Positions 11,436-19,063 of a stretch of 64,000 bases of DNA are shown piece after piece. This DNA comes from Acidianus brierleyi (GTDB lineage: Archaea; Thermoproteota; Thermoprotei_A; Sulfolobales; Sulfolobaceae). The position numbers and the translations under genes are program-made. Position 1 is the first letter of the stretch. The number at the start of each line of letters is the position of its first letter. Below the pieces are notes generated by a model. The model saw only the letters and a list, made by a program, of their open reading frames with translations, was not told the DNA's origin and did no database searches. Location of the stretch: NCBI RefSeq assembly GCF_003201835.2, contig NZ_CP029289.2, forward strand, positions 1,054,001 to 1,118,000, written 5' to 3'.

Positions 11436-12044
11436 ATGGTATTAAGTAGTAATAATATTGGTATCAACAGATCTTTTAAAATAATTGAAAAACTACCATA
11501 TATGGATATAATATATTCATTTATAATAGTATTTATTTTAGGATTAACTCATGGATTAGATCCAGATCATATAGTCACCGCAAGAATTTTAAAGAAAGTT
11601 ACAAAGATTTTTAAATTCTCATTATTTCATTCTGCAGGTTTTCTTATAATTGCATTACCAATTAGTTTACTCCTTTTTGTAAGAGGAGTAAAATTCATTA
11701 TCATATTTGTTTCGTATATAATAGGTATCATTATTAGTTTACTATTACTTTATGGAAGTATAATTGGAAAAGAGTTTGAGATAGAACCAAAAAAATTTGG
11801 ATTATTACAAGGTGCTCTAGTCCTAACTCCTTCTAAAATACTTACTATAGTCTTGGCAATAGCTTCCGGGAATGTAATAATTGGATTATTAATAATAGCT
11901 ATTTTTATTCTAACATCAGTACTATCTATAACTATTTTTACAATAATAAATTTTATTCCTAAAAAATATGATAAAATTACCAATATCATGGTTTCTATAT
12001 TTTCGTTAAGTTACATAATTTATAATCTTATATTTCTTTTTTAG
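11436..12044 (+). CDS. NiCoT/UreH-like metal permease
   Basis: A 202-residue membrane protein with about six helices. The segment LTHGLDPDHIVTA contains HX4DH, the signature of the nickel/cobalt transporter family and of the related UreH/TauE branch. The protein is much shorter than the usual 300-residue NiCoT. The first 22 residues are polar; a start at ATG 11502 (MDIIYSF) would begin directly at the first helix and is a real alternative. A 7-bp inverted repeat (TACTACT at 11428, AGTAGTA at 11445) brackets ATG 11436. Transport of a divalent metal is inferred from the motif. Confidence 0.65.
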   Translation: MVLSSNNIGINRSFKIIEKLPYMDIIYSFIIVFILGLTHGLDPDHIVTARILKKVTKIFKFSLFHSAGFLIIALPISLLLFVRGVKFIIIFVSYIIGIIISLLLLYGSIIGKEFEIEPKKFGLLQGALVLTPSKILTIVLAIASGNVIIGLLIIAIFILTSVLSITIFTIINFIPKKYDKITNIMVSIFSLSYIIYNLIFLF

Positions 12045-12121
12045 CAGTATATAGTAATTTAAGGTGTAAATGTAATTAATACTATAAAACGTTTATTAGT
12101 TTTATTCCTATTTATTTCCTT

Positions 12122-13054
12122 ATGGCTAAGTTCTCAGAAAGACAAATAATAGCTTTAGTAATTACGACGATTATATCTGCAATAGTAATTGGATTAGGAG
12201 TCTTTACATTAGCAGCGTTTAAAATAATTCCTAGTAATTTTACTTTATATTTCTATGCTACAATATGGTTTGGAGGAGTACTCCTAGTAACATATTTATT
12301 ATCTTCACTAATAAAATTTAGATTCAGTAGACTTATTGGCGAAAGTAATGCTACTAGTGTATCTTTTATAACAAAGTTATTAGGATATATATTAGCATTT
12401 GTAGGTTTCTTCATATTAATAAGAGTAAGTATAGGGGCAGCATTAGCTGCTGGAGGTTTCGCTGGTATAGTTTTAGGTTTGGCCTCACAAACAGTGCTTT
12501 CTAATATATTTGGTGGAGTAATGTTACTCTTTTCAAGACCTTATAAAGTAGGGGATAGAATAACAATCTCAACATGGCAGTATGGATTATTAGCTCCTAC
12601 TTATCCTCCAAAATTCTTTTCAAATGATTTTTTAATTCCTGGTTATACTGGCAAAGTCATAGATATTTCGCTTTTATATACAACAATATATACTGATGAT
12701 AGTGTACCTGTAAAAATACCTAACAGCATAATGGTACAAGCAGCAATTTTTATACATAATGCAGAAGAAAAAAGAAATGTTAGAACTAAATACGAGGTTT
12801 CTAAAGATTTAGATCCGGAATTAGTTATCAATAGATTAAAAGATAAATTAAAAGGAATAGATTCAATAATTAGTGAACCGTCAATAAAGATTCTTGAAAC
12901 TACAACGACTACGTATATTCTTGGAATAGATACAGTTTGTAAATCAATATACGAAGAACCAATAAGAGATCAAATTCTGCGAATTACAATGAAGACTATA
13001 AAAGAACTACAAAACGAAGTTAATAAAAATGGATCTCAAATAATAAAACAATAG
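12122..13054 (+). CDS. MscS-type mechanosensitive channel
   Basis: A 310-residue small-conductance mechanosensitive channel. Three N-terminal membrane helices end with the Gly/Ala-rich pore helix at 103-135 (AAGGFAGIVLGLASQ, then NIFGGVMLLFSRP), followed by the RPYKVGD entry to the beta domain at 139-145 and a cytoplasmic alpha/beta domain to the end. The beta domain carries an insertion around 150-170 (YPPKFFSNDF) not found in the shortest family members. It releases solutes on hypo-osmotic shock. It is a single gene with an AT-rich promoter. Confidence 0.88.
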   Translation: MAKFSERQIIALVITTIISAIVIGLGVFTLAAFKIIPSNFTLYFYATIWFGGVLLVTYLLSSLIKFRFSRLIGESNATSVSFITKLLGYILAFVGFFILIRVSIGAALAAGGFAGIVLGLASQTVLSNIFGGVMLLFSRPYKVGDRITISTWQYGLLAPTYPPKFFSNDFLIPGYTGKVIDISLLYTTIYTDDSVPVKIPNSIMVQAAIFIHNAEEKRNVRTKYEVSKDLDPELVINRLKDKLKGIDSIISEPSIKILETTTTTYILGIDTVCKSIYEEPIRDQILRITMKTIKELQNEVNKNGSQIIKQ

Positions 13055-13133
13055 AGCTAAAAAATTAATGATTACGGGCTAAAATTATTTAGATAATAAA
13101 AAGGTTTAATTTGATTTTATGATATTCATGTTT

Positions 13134-14351
13134 ATGAATGCTTTTGAAACATTGACATACCTTATAGAGCATGCAGAAAATGGATCAGTTGCAGCATTAG
13201 TAACACAAGATAATACGCCAATTATAATTACAAAAGATGATGAATATTCCTTTTCAGCATATGTATGTACGAATACTGGAGATGTGAAGCGTATAAAGGA
13301 GGAATTTGATAAAACAACTTTCCATAAAGCTGTATTAGACTTCTTGGATGAAATTGGTGATTTTATAGGGAAAGAAGTAACTGAATTAAGTTTATCTAAT
13401 ATAGCCTTATTCCCTAACTGTATACCTAAAAAAGAAGAAAGAAAAGAACATAAAAGAGAAATAAATATTGCAGAGAAAATAAATGATTTTAAGAAAATAA
13501 ATTCTCCTTATTATGCTATTCCATTACTAACAGATAATGGAAAACTCTTTGCTTTTATTCCAGAGATAGATGGAACAGCAGATCTTGATTTTATTATTAA
13601 AAGTATATCTAAAATAGAAGAAAAACCAAAGCCAGTCAACCTTGATTTAAATTCTGTTTATCCTATCTTATTTACTTCGAAGTTAGATCCCAAAATGGGT
13701 AATCCGTTTACCTCTGCAGGAAATTATACTTTCTTTACTGCAGTATATGTGTACCAAGATACCGAAGGATCCGAGAAATTTATGGGCCAAAATATGTTAA
13801 AAAGTTCTGGAAAATTCTTTTCCACTTCACCTCACGGTTCAATGAGAACAGAAAATTTAGAATTTTTATCATCCTCCCATAAAAAAGGCAATATATACGT
13901 AGGGTTCTTTGTAAAAGGCGAAAAAATTATAGAACTGCAAAGCTTAGATTTAGTGGATTTACATTTAGAAAATAAAATAAGAGTTAACGATTATATTTTT
14001 TCATCTTTTTCCTTAACTGCAAGGAATGGAATTATAGATTTTGAAAGCTACGACAAAGTTATGACTAATTTCATAAATTTTGCATTAGCTAAAAGCAATG
14101 GAAGAGAAGTACTTAAGGATGTAATAGAAATACATTCAATGGGTGGTATTGATTTACCTTTTGTTAAAAATTCTTCTGGACAAAACATTTCAGTAGTGGA
14201 TCCAATATCTTATTGGTATTATAAGGTATATGAGAAAACAGACGAATTAAAAGATTGTAACGATTGTCCATTAGCCGAAAAAGTTAATGAGAGAAACTTT
14301 CTAATATCTATTTTAAGAAGAAAAGGTTGGATTTCGGCATTTTTACTGTGA
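13134..14351 (+). CDS. Unknown soluble protein with C-terminal Cys pair
   Basis: A protein of about 405 residues without signal peptide or membrane segment; I recognise no family. It has a mixed alpha/beta N-terminal part (ETLTYLIEHAENG), a charged linker around 100-115 (KKEERKEHKRE), a larger beta-rich part and a C-terminal CNDC pair close to the end (KDCNDCPLAEK). In-frame ATGs occur at 13119, 13128 and 13134; the TATA-like TTTAATT at 13103-13109 favours 13128 or 13134, giving MNAFETL. The stop codon is embedded in the C box of a box C/D sRNA. Confidence 0.6.
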   Translation: MNAFETLTYLIEHAENGSVAALVTQDNTPIIITKDDEYSFSAYVCTNTGDVKRIKEEFDKTTFHKAVLDFLDEIGDFIGKEVTELSLSNIALFPNCIPKKEERKEHKREINIAEKINDFKKINSPYYAIPLLTDNGKLFAFIPEIDGTADLDFIIKSISKIEEKPKPVNLDLNSVYPILFTSKLDPKMGNPFTSAGNYTFFTAVYVYQDTEGSEKFMGQNMLKSSGKFFSTSPHGSMRTENLEFLSSSHKKGNIYVGFFVKGEKIIELQSLDLVDLHLENKIRVNDYIFSSFSLTARNGIIDFESYDKVMTNFINFALAKSNGREVLKDVIEIHSMGGIDLPFVKNSSGQNISVVDPISYWYYKVYEKTDELKDCNDCPLAEKVNERNFLISILRRKGWISAFLL

Positions 14352-14396
14352 TGACTGACCATGCTTCTGATTAGTGAGGATAAAGTCAGCGTCTGA
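14348..14396 (+). ncRNA. Box C/D sRNA 1
   Basis: A textbook archaeal C/D guide RNA: C box GTGATGA (14348-14354), 12-nt guide CTGACCATGCTT, D' box CTGA (14367-14370), 3-nt spacer, C' box GTGAGGA (14374-14380), 12-nt guide TAAAGTCAGCGT and D box CTGA (14393-14396). Both guides have the 12-nt interval seen in Sulfolobus sRNAs. The C box overlaps the TGA stop of the upstream gene, so the sRNA is either processed from that mRNA or has a promoter inside the gene. I could not assign target nucleotides. Confidence 0.8.
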
Positions 14397-14426
14397 TTTA
14401 TTTTCCAGGCAAGTTAATTGTATATG

Positions 14427-14474
14427 ATGATGAGTTTGCCGAGTATTGATATATGAAATAACTACAGTAACTGA
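14427..14474 (+). ncRNA. Box C/D sRNA 2 (probable)
   Basis: Thirty bases after the first sRNA: C box ATGATGA (14427-14433), 12-nt guide GTTTGCCGAGTA, weak D' TTGA (14446-14449), weak C' TATGAAA (14452-14458), 12-nt guide TAACTACAGTAA and D box CTGA (14471-14474). Internal boxes are degenerate but the spacing is exact. From memory, the complements TACTCGGCAAAC and TTACTGTAGTTA resemble conserved 23S rRNA segments (ACUCGGCAAA before CCGUAACUUCGG; CUUUACUGUAG after GACCCCGUG), which would make it a 23S 2'-O-methylation guide. Confidence 0.6.
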
Positions 14475-14503
14475 TTTATGAAATATTACCTATATAATAT
14501 CTT

Positions 14504-15079
14504 ATGGAAGTAGAAAAGATAATTGATGAGATAATGGAAAAAGCTAGGTCTAGTTTCATAAGTGAGGCAGAAACAAAATATCTAATTTCCATGATAATAT
14601 GGGGATTAAATAAATATTCTAAAGATTCTTTGTTTGAAAATATAAAAAATACATTGAAAGAAGCATTTAAATCAAATGATTTGGAAATAATAATGATATT
14701 TGATGATCTAGAAAAATTACCTCCTTCAGATAAAATAATAAAAGGATACATCACAGCAGGTGATATTATTATTCAGACACTAAAAAATAAATGGTTTGAA
14801 AGAATAAGAGATGAAAGTTTGAGAAGAGCTATAGAAAATTGTAAAGAAACTATAGAAATTAAGGAAATTTCAAACGTAAATTCGTTCTTTAGAAACTTTA
14901 TACCTCTATCTTGTGAAGAATTTGATAAAATTACGGGAAAGAAAGACTCATACAAAATAGCAGTTAGGCTATTGTTAGGAGTTTATGATAGTTCTCCTTT
15001 AAAATGTAAAATAAATATTTTCAATTTTGCACCAGATATTATAAAATCTAGCTTAAGATATTGTCATGAATCACTCTGA
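14504..15079 (+). CDS. Unknown helical protein
   Basis: A 191-residue, mostly alpha-helical soluble protein rich in Lys, Glu and Ile, with scattered Cys residues (CEEFDK, PLKCKI, YCHESL) that do not form a recognisable metal site. No family recognised. The start ATG lies shortly after the second C/D sRNA. The last 16 bases overlap the 3' end of the convergent zinc-ribbon gene. Confidence 0.55.
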   Translation: MEVEKIIDEIMEKARSSFISEAETKYLISMIIWGLNKYSKDSLFENIKNTLKEAFKSNDLEIIMIFDDLEKLPPSDKIIKGYITAGDIIIQTLKNKWFERIRDESLRRAIENCKETIEIKEISNVNSFFRNFIPLSCEEFDKITGKKDSYKIAVRLLLGVYDSSPLKCKINIFNFAPDIIKSSLRYCHESL

Positions 15080-16059
15080 ACTATTGGAACAAGTTTTGAA
15101 CCACAATTTGAACAGAATTTAGAACCTGGCTGATTTATAGTTCCGCATTTAGGGCATTTCACTGGTTGTAATGAAGCCCCACAACTAGAACAGAATTTTG
15201 CGTCCTCGTCATTTTCTGTACCACATTTCCAGCATTTTATCTTCTTTACTACTGGAGCCTTAGTTTGCGATTGATTCTGAGGTTGAGGTACTGATTGCTG
15301 TACAGATTGTTGAGAAGGAGGCTGAGGATATTGGGAAGGTTGAGATTGAGGAGGATAAGGACCATACTGCTGAGGTGCTCCATAAGGTTGTGGATTACCT
15401 GCATATGGTTGGCCATATGGCTGTTGATAACCATATTGCTGTCCATATTGAGGATAAGGTTGTGGGCCCATAGGACCGGCTGGTGGTGCACTCATTATAG
15501 CCATTACTATCATATTCATTAGTTGGTCCTCTTGGGCAAAATCCTTGTATATGTTATACGCATCGTAAGCTGTAGCTCCGCCTCCTAAAATTTCCAAAAG
15601 TTTACTATGTAACATATCGTCTCCAATTAAATAGCTTCCACCTGCAGTAGCTCCTGCAACTAAAAGATCTTCCATTAGATTAGCTATTCCCGTTTCAACT
15701 ACAACCATGTTCTGAGCTTGGCATAGTCTTATTGTATAAGCTTTATTCTTATCTGTTATCATACCTAAAACACTGTCATGCTTTGCTTGAATTACAGCCA
15801 TATTTTGTCCTACCATTGGAAATGCCTGAAACCCTTGAGACATTAAATACATAGTAATTTGCTGAGAAACATATTGAAGATTTATAGGATAATTTATAGG
15901 AACCATCTGCGTTTTTCCGCCTAATCCTGTGGATTGTTCGCACATCATCGTGGTCATCATTGGATTATTTCCATATGGACCGTAAGGTTGCCCATATGGC
16001 TGCTGAGGTGCTCCGTAAGGCTGGCCATATGGATTATAAGGAGGAGGCTGATAACCCAT
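15064..16059 (-). CDS. Double zinc-ribbon protein with Pro/Gln/Tyr-rich repeats
   Basis: A 331-residue protein in four parts: an N-terminal low-complexity stretch (about 1-35) built from PYG, QPYG and PQQ repeats; a globular part (about 38-195) with GLGGKTQMVPINYP and a Gly/Ala-rich helical segment; a second PQYG/QPYG region (about 196-270); and two C-terminal zinc ribbons, CWKCG...FCSSCG and CPKCG...FCSNCG, of the double-zinc-ribbon type. Similar zinc-ribbon proteins accompany SPFH proteins in bacteria, and an SPFH gene lies 8 kb away. Its promoter has TTTATATA about 30 bases before the start. The function is unknown. Confidence 0.7.
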   Translation of the reverse strand: MGYQPPPYNPYGQPYGAPQQPYGQPYGPYGNNPMMTTMMCEQSTGLGGKTQMVPINYPINLQYVSQQITMYLMSQGFQAFPMVGQNMAVIQAKHDSVLGMITDKNKAYTIRLCQAQNMVVVETGIANLMEDLLVAGATAGGSYLIGDDMLHSKLLEILGGGATAYDAYNIYKDFAQEDQLMNMIVMAIMSAPPAGPMGPQPYPQYGQQYGYQQPYGQPYAGNPQPYGAPQQYGPYPPQSQPSQYPQPPSQQSVQQSVPQPQNQSQTKAPVVKKIKCWKCGTENDEDAKFCSSCGASLQPVKCPKCGTINQPGSKFCSNCGSKLVPIVQSDS

Positions 16060-16107
16060 AAATCTATTATTAAACTAAGATATATAAATAGTTATGTTCG
16101 AAATAAT

Positions 16108-16719
16108 TTAGTTAGCTCTAAATATTTTTTCAAATTTACTTAATGTTCCTTTCTGTTCTAACTCAACAGTAAAAAAGGCTATCCAAGAGCCTAATAGCCA
16201 ACCTCCCAATATATCTGCTGGCCAATGAACTCCCACATATACTCTAGAATAACTTACTATTATTGCTTCAATCATCATAATTATCCAAAGCCATTTAGGC
16301 GATGTTAAAGCTAAAACCATTGCGCCGTCACTTACTATTAAGGCATGACCAGAAGGATAACTAAAATCATGGGGTCTAGGTACCAATAAGAAGGAAGGAA
16401 TATAGTAGAATGGTCGTAATTGTGCCATTAGGTATTTTGAGGCTTCGCCTAATATTATTGCCAATATAAATGAGGCAGCAAGAGTTATTGCAATTTTTCT
16501 AGTTTTTTTAAATATCAGAAGAATGGCAGTTAATGGTATCCATACATATTCTCTTCCGTATAGCGAGAAAAATATCATTGCTGGATTAATAAATGAAACT
16601 TGATGATAATTTATCAACTCAAAAATAACAATATTTAAGGGAACTTTAGGTTCTCCAAGAATTTTTACAATTATAGAAAATATTATATACAGAAATAATA
16701 GTACCCAGTATTTCTTCAT
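16108..16719 (-). CDS. PAP2-family membrane phosphatase
   Basis: A 203-residue protein with about five to six membrane helices and the complete PAP2 triad: K95-x6-R102-P103, PSGH at 122-125 and SR159-x5-H165-x3-D169 (SRVYVGVHWPAD). It should dephosphorylate a lipid pyrophosphate or phosphatidate on the outer face of the membrane; in this group a dolichyl-pyrophosphate role in N-glycosylation is plausible but not shown by the sequence. It is a single gene on the minus strand. Confidence 0.85.
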   Translation of the reverse strand: MKKYWVLLFLYIIFSIIVKILGEPKVPLNIVIFELINYHQVSFINPAMIFFSLYGREYVWIPLTAILLIFKKTRKIAITLAASFILAIILGEASKYLMAQLRPFYYIPSFLLVPRPHDFSYPSGHALIVSDGAMVLALTSPKWLWIIMMIEAIIVSYSRVYVGVHWPADILGGWLLGSWIAFFTVELEQKGTLSKFEKIFRAN

Positions 16720-16794
16720 CAGAAGTAAAAGCTAGAGTGTAGATAAAAATCTTTTGGATAGGAAAAATTTATCTTAACAGGGGATTCAAAGAGG

Positions 16795-16830
16795 ACGGAA
16801 GACTCCATCCGTGACGGTAGACCCAAAATC
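16795..16830 (+). repeat. Hairpin plus left arm of 16-bp inverted repeat
   Basis: ACGGA (16795-16799), an 8-base loop and TCCGT (16808-16812) form a hairpin followed at once by CGGTAGACCCAAAATC (16815-16830). The exact inverted copy of those 16 bases is at 17138-17153. The arrangement looks like the end of a small mobile element. Confidence 0.6.
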
Positions 16831-17137
16831 TTATTAGTAAAAATAATTTTTATTTGTTATTAGTTATTTATGTGAATTTAATGTAATTAGATAATTGATT
16901 TTGCAATATTTTTTAGAAATTTTTAAGTGTTATATTAGATCTTTTATTTTCTGAAAGTAAACTGAGGAATATTATTATAATATTAGAAAATGATGAGATG
17001 TGTATGATAGAATCCGTTTTATTTACATCGATTATTTAATACATTATTCTTAATGCTCTTGATTATGAGTATAATGAAATATATTCCTTATGAAGAAAAA
17101 AATATGAGGTTTAATGTTGAATTCATATTTGTAAAAT
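16831..17137. other. AT-rich spacer inside the inverted repeat
   Basis: About 307 bases, clearly more AT-rich than the flanks, with no convincing gene. The only short frame is 17053-17139 on the plus strand, 28 codons from an ATG (MLLIMSIMKYIPYEEK), without an evident promoter. An ATGATGA at about 16988 is not followed by usable CTGA boxes, so no C/D sRNA is called. Confidence 0.5.
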
Positions 17138-17153
17138 GATTTTGGGTCTACCG
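17138..17153 (-). repeat. Right arm of 16-bp inverted repeat
   Basis: GATTTTGGGTCTACCG is the exact reverse complement of 16815-16830. On the minus strand it is preceded by an imperfect GTGGAG/CTCCTAC hairpin (about 17161-17176), mirroring the hairpin beside the left arm. Confidence 0.6.
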
Positions 17154-17195
17154 GTAAGGGCGTAGGAGGCTCCACATGCTTTGCCTCTAACATGG

Positions 17196-17354
17196 CTAGG
17201 CGATGGCTTGAAGAGCCGAAGGAACTACTTGATTGGGGTTAACTTGAGGGCCTTCACCACCCCCTCCCCTATACCTAGTCTTCTTAGTCTCACTCTTGTA
17301 AAGCTTGTCTTCTTGTTTAGGAGTGTTGTTCGTGAAAATCACCGTAGGAGGAGT
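17196..17354 (-). pseudogene. Remnant of a transposase C-terminus (probable)
   Basis: A GC-rich minus-strand frame of 52 codons without a usable start, entered just after two in-frame stops and ending in SALQAIA-stop, with PC-stop two codons further. The text YRGGGGEGPQ, VNPNQVVP then SALQAIA resembles the Pro-rich C-terminal tails of Sulfolobus OrfB/TnpB-type transposases as I remember them; that match is unverified. The composition contrasts with the AT-rich surroundings. Small hairpins such as GGCTTGAAGAGCC (17210-17222) lie inside, as in element ends. It is best read as the decayed 3' end of an insertion element that ends at the 16-bp repeat. Confidence 0.45.
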
Positions 17355-17496
17355 TCACTATTCTAAGTTTATCTAACATACTTTTCTAGAGAAATATAAT
17401 AAAATCCTATCCAGTATAAAAAGTTAAAAATTTTCAGTGTTACTATTAGCAATTATTTCTATATAGTTTACAAACGCTATATAGGAAAAGTTTATT
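17355..17496. promoter_or_regulatory. Intergenic region with ECF operon promoter
   Basis: From about 17360 the sequence returns to AT-rich composition. CGCTATATAGG near 17475-17485 is a TATA-like box; transcription would start near 17507, which supports ATG 17527 rather than TTG 17497 as the start of the next gene. No riboswitch-like conserved fold was recognised. Confidence 0.4.
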
Positions 17497-18243
17497 TTGA
17501 GCTTATCAAAAGTTGAGTTGAGCAAAATGGGTTTTAACGGAATTGGATTTTATACAAGTATTCCAGGAGAAATACCAGTACCAATTGTAGTTGCTTATTT
17601 TGTTATTGCCTTTCTTGTTGCAATAATATTAGGGAAAAGAAACGGTGGGCTAAAGGCGTTTAGTACAATTGACTGGGTTTATATTGGAATAGGTGCTGCA
17701 GCAGCATATGTATGGGAATTTATTATTGGCGCAATTATAGGAAGAATTATTCCTTCAGGCATTTCAACCTTTGTTGATCCGTCTTTTTGGGGAAGAATGT
17801 TTATAGTTTTTATAGTAGCAGCCTTAGTTAGAAAAGTAGGCGTAGGTATGATAAGCCTTTTTCTTTTTGATATTCTTGGAGATTTATTTCATTACGGCTT
17901 CTCTGGAGAACCTATGTTCTTCATATACGAGTCTTTAACATACGGATTATTTGTAGATTTAGCTATAGCTGCAACTGGAGGAAAACTATTTGGCATAGGC
18001 ATATCAAAGGGTTTAGGATATGTAGCCGCACTAGCGGCTATTGAAGGAGGAATAATTGGATTATTATGGGCAATTCCAGATCCAATATTTTATAGAGCTT
18101 TCTTCGATCCTTTAATTTATGGTGCAACTGTGAATTATGCTAGAGTTGTATATGATCTTATAGCATTTATACCTGGTGATGTCGCAATAGGAATTCTAGC
18201 AGGACTTTCGGCAAATAGAGTGGAGAAAGCAGTCCAGGTGTAA
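17497..18243 (+). CDS. ECF transporter substrate-binding (S) component, YkoE-like
   Basis: A membrane protein of 238-248 residues with about six helices, placed first in an operon with a double ATPase and EcfT. S-component identity follows from that order. A duplicated ATPase is characteristic of the YkoEDC thiamin/hydroxymethylpyrimidine transporter, and TenA lies 4 kb downstream, so YkoE is the best guess for this gene; the sequence alone does not prove the substrate. TTG 17497 and ATG 17527 are both in frame; the TATA position favours ATG 17527. Confidence 0.55.
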   Translation: MSLSKVELSKMGFNGIGFYTSIPGEIPVPIVVAYFVIAFLVAIILGKRNGGLKAFSTIDWVYIGIGAAAAYVWEFIIGAIIGRIIPSGISTFVDPSFWGRMFIVFIVAALVRKVGVGMISLFLFDILGDLFHYGFSGEPMFFIYESLTYGLFVDLAIAATGGKLFGIGISKGLGYVAALAAIEGGIIGLLWAIPDPIFYRAFFDPLIYGATVNYARVVYDLIAFIPGDVAIGILAGLSANRVEKAVQV

Positions 18244-18248
18244 ATAAA

Positions 18249-18908
18249 ATGTATGCAATTGAAATAAAAGGTTTAAATTTTTCTTATTTAGGTTCTACTT
18301 CTCCTTCTATCTCTGTTGATGAGCTATACATTGAAAAAGGAGAATCTGTACTTATTACGGGTAGGTCAGGGTCAGGAAAATCTACTTTTGTAAGTTGTAT
18401 TAATGGCATAATACCTCATATGGTATCTGGTAATTTGAAAGGAGAAGTAAATGTTTTGGGTAAAAGCGTAAAAGATACTCCGCTTTCTAAACTCTCCACG
18501 CTTGTGGGTACGGTTTTGCAAGATCCAGAAAGCCAAGTTATTAATTATACTGTAGAAGAAGAAATAGCTTTTGGACCAGAAAACCTAAATTTATCTCCAG
18601 ATGATATAGAAGAAAGAGTAAAAGAATCAATGAAAATTGCTGGAATCCAGCACTTATGGGGAAAAGAGACTACTAAACTTTCTGGGGGAGAACTTCAAAG
18701 AACGATATTAGCCTCAGTCTTAGCTATGAGACCAGAAGTACTTATCTTAGACGAACCTACTTCTAATATAGATCCAGAAGGAACAGATCATATATTCTCG
18801 ACATTGAGAAACCTTAGAGGACAGAAAACTATGTTAATAGTTGAACATAAGGTTGAAAGAGTACTTCCTTTTATTGATAGAGTTATACTTATAGATAAAG
18901 GAAGATAG
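18249..18908 (+). CDS. ECF ATPase, N-terminal half (frameshifted)
   Basis: The first ABC ATPase domain of the transporter, about 219 residues: Walker A GRSGSGKST (residues 38-46), Q-loop VLQDPESQ, signature LSGGELQR, Walker B VLILDEPTSNIDPEG and H-loop EHK. It stops at TAG 18906-18908 after LIDKGR. The frame two bases on is open without a break from 18902 (KIALDLRKEEIL) into the second ATPase domain, and reads as the natural continuation. A single missing A near 18902 therefore probably splits one gene of about 525 codons. It starts six bases after the S component. Confidence 0.85.
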   Translation: MYAIEIKGLNFSYLGSTSPSISVDELYIEKGESVLITGRSGSGKSTFVSCINGIIPHMVSGNLKGEVNVLGKSVKDTPLSKLSTLVGTVLQDPESQVINYTVEEEIAFGPENLNLSPDDIEERVKESMKIAGIQHLWGKETTKLSGGELQRTILASVLAMRPEVLILDEPTSNIDPEGTDHIFSTLRNLRGQKTMLIVEHKVERVLPFIDRVILIDKGR

Positions 18909-19063
18909 CCCTAGATTTAAGGAAAGAAGAAATTTTAGATGGAGTAGATACACTTTATACTTCTGGCATAGAAATACCAGAATACTTTGTTTATTCTAAA
19001 AAACTTGGTCTCGAAGCTCCAGACTTAGAATCTGTTAAGAAAATAATAAAAGAGAAAAATATA

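Noticed and set aside
15249..15522. Additional frames on both strands over the PYG/PQ-repeat region
   Set aside because: They come from the low-complexity codon repeats of the zinc-ribbon gene and read as His/Asn/Met- or Arg/Leu-rich nonsense.
15340..16030. Possible CRISPR-like or tandem DNA repeat
   Set aside because: The similarity is codon-level repetition of PYG/QP units in one protein; spacing and unit length are irregular.
16985..17040. Possible third C/D sRNA beginning at ATGATGA
   Set aside because: No CTGA boxes at suitable distance downstream and no second C' box.
17181..17366. Plus-strand frame of 61 codons in the GC-rich patch
   Set aside because: It lies opposite the transposase-like fragment and has no family likeness; open length is explained by the GC-rich composition.
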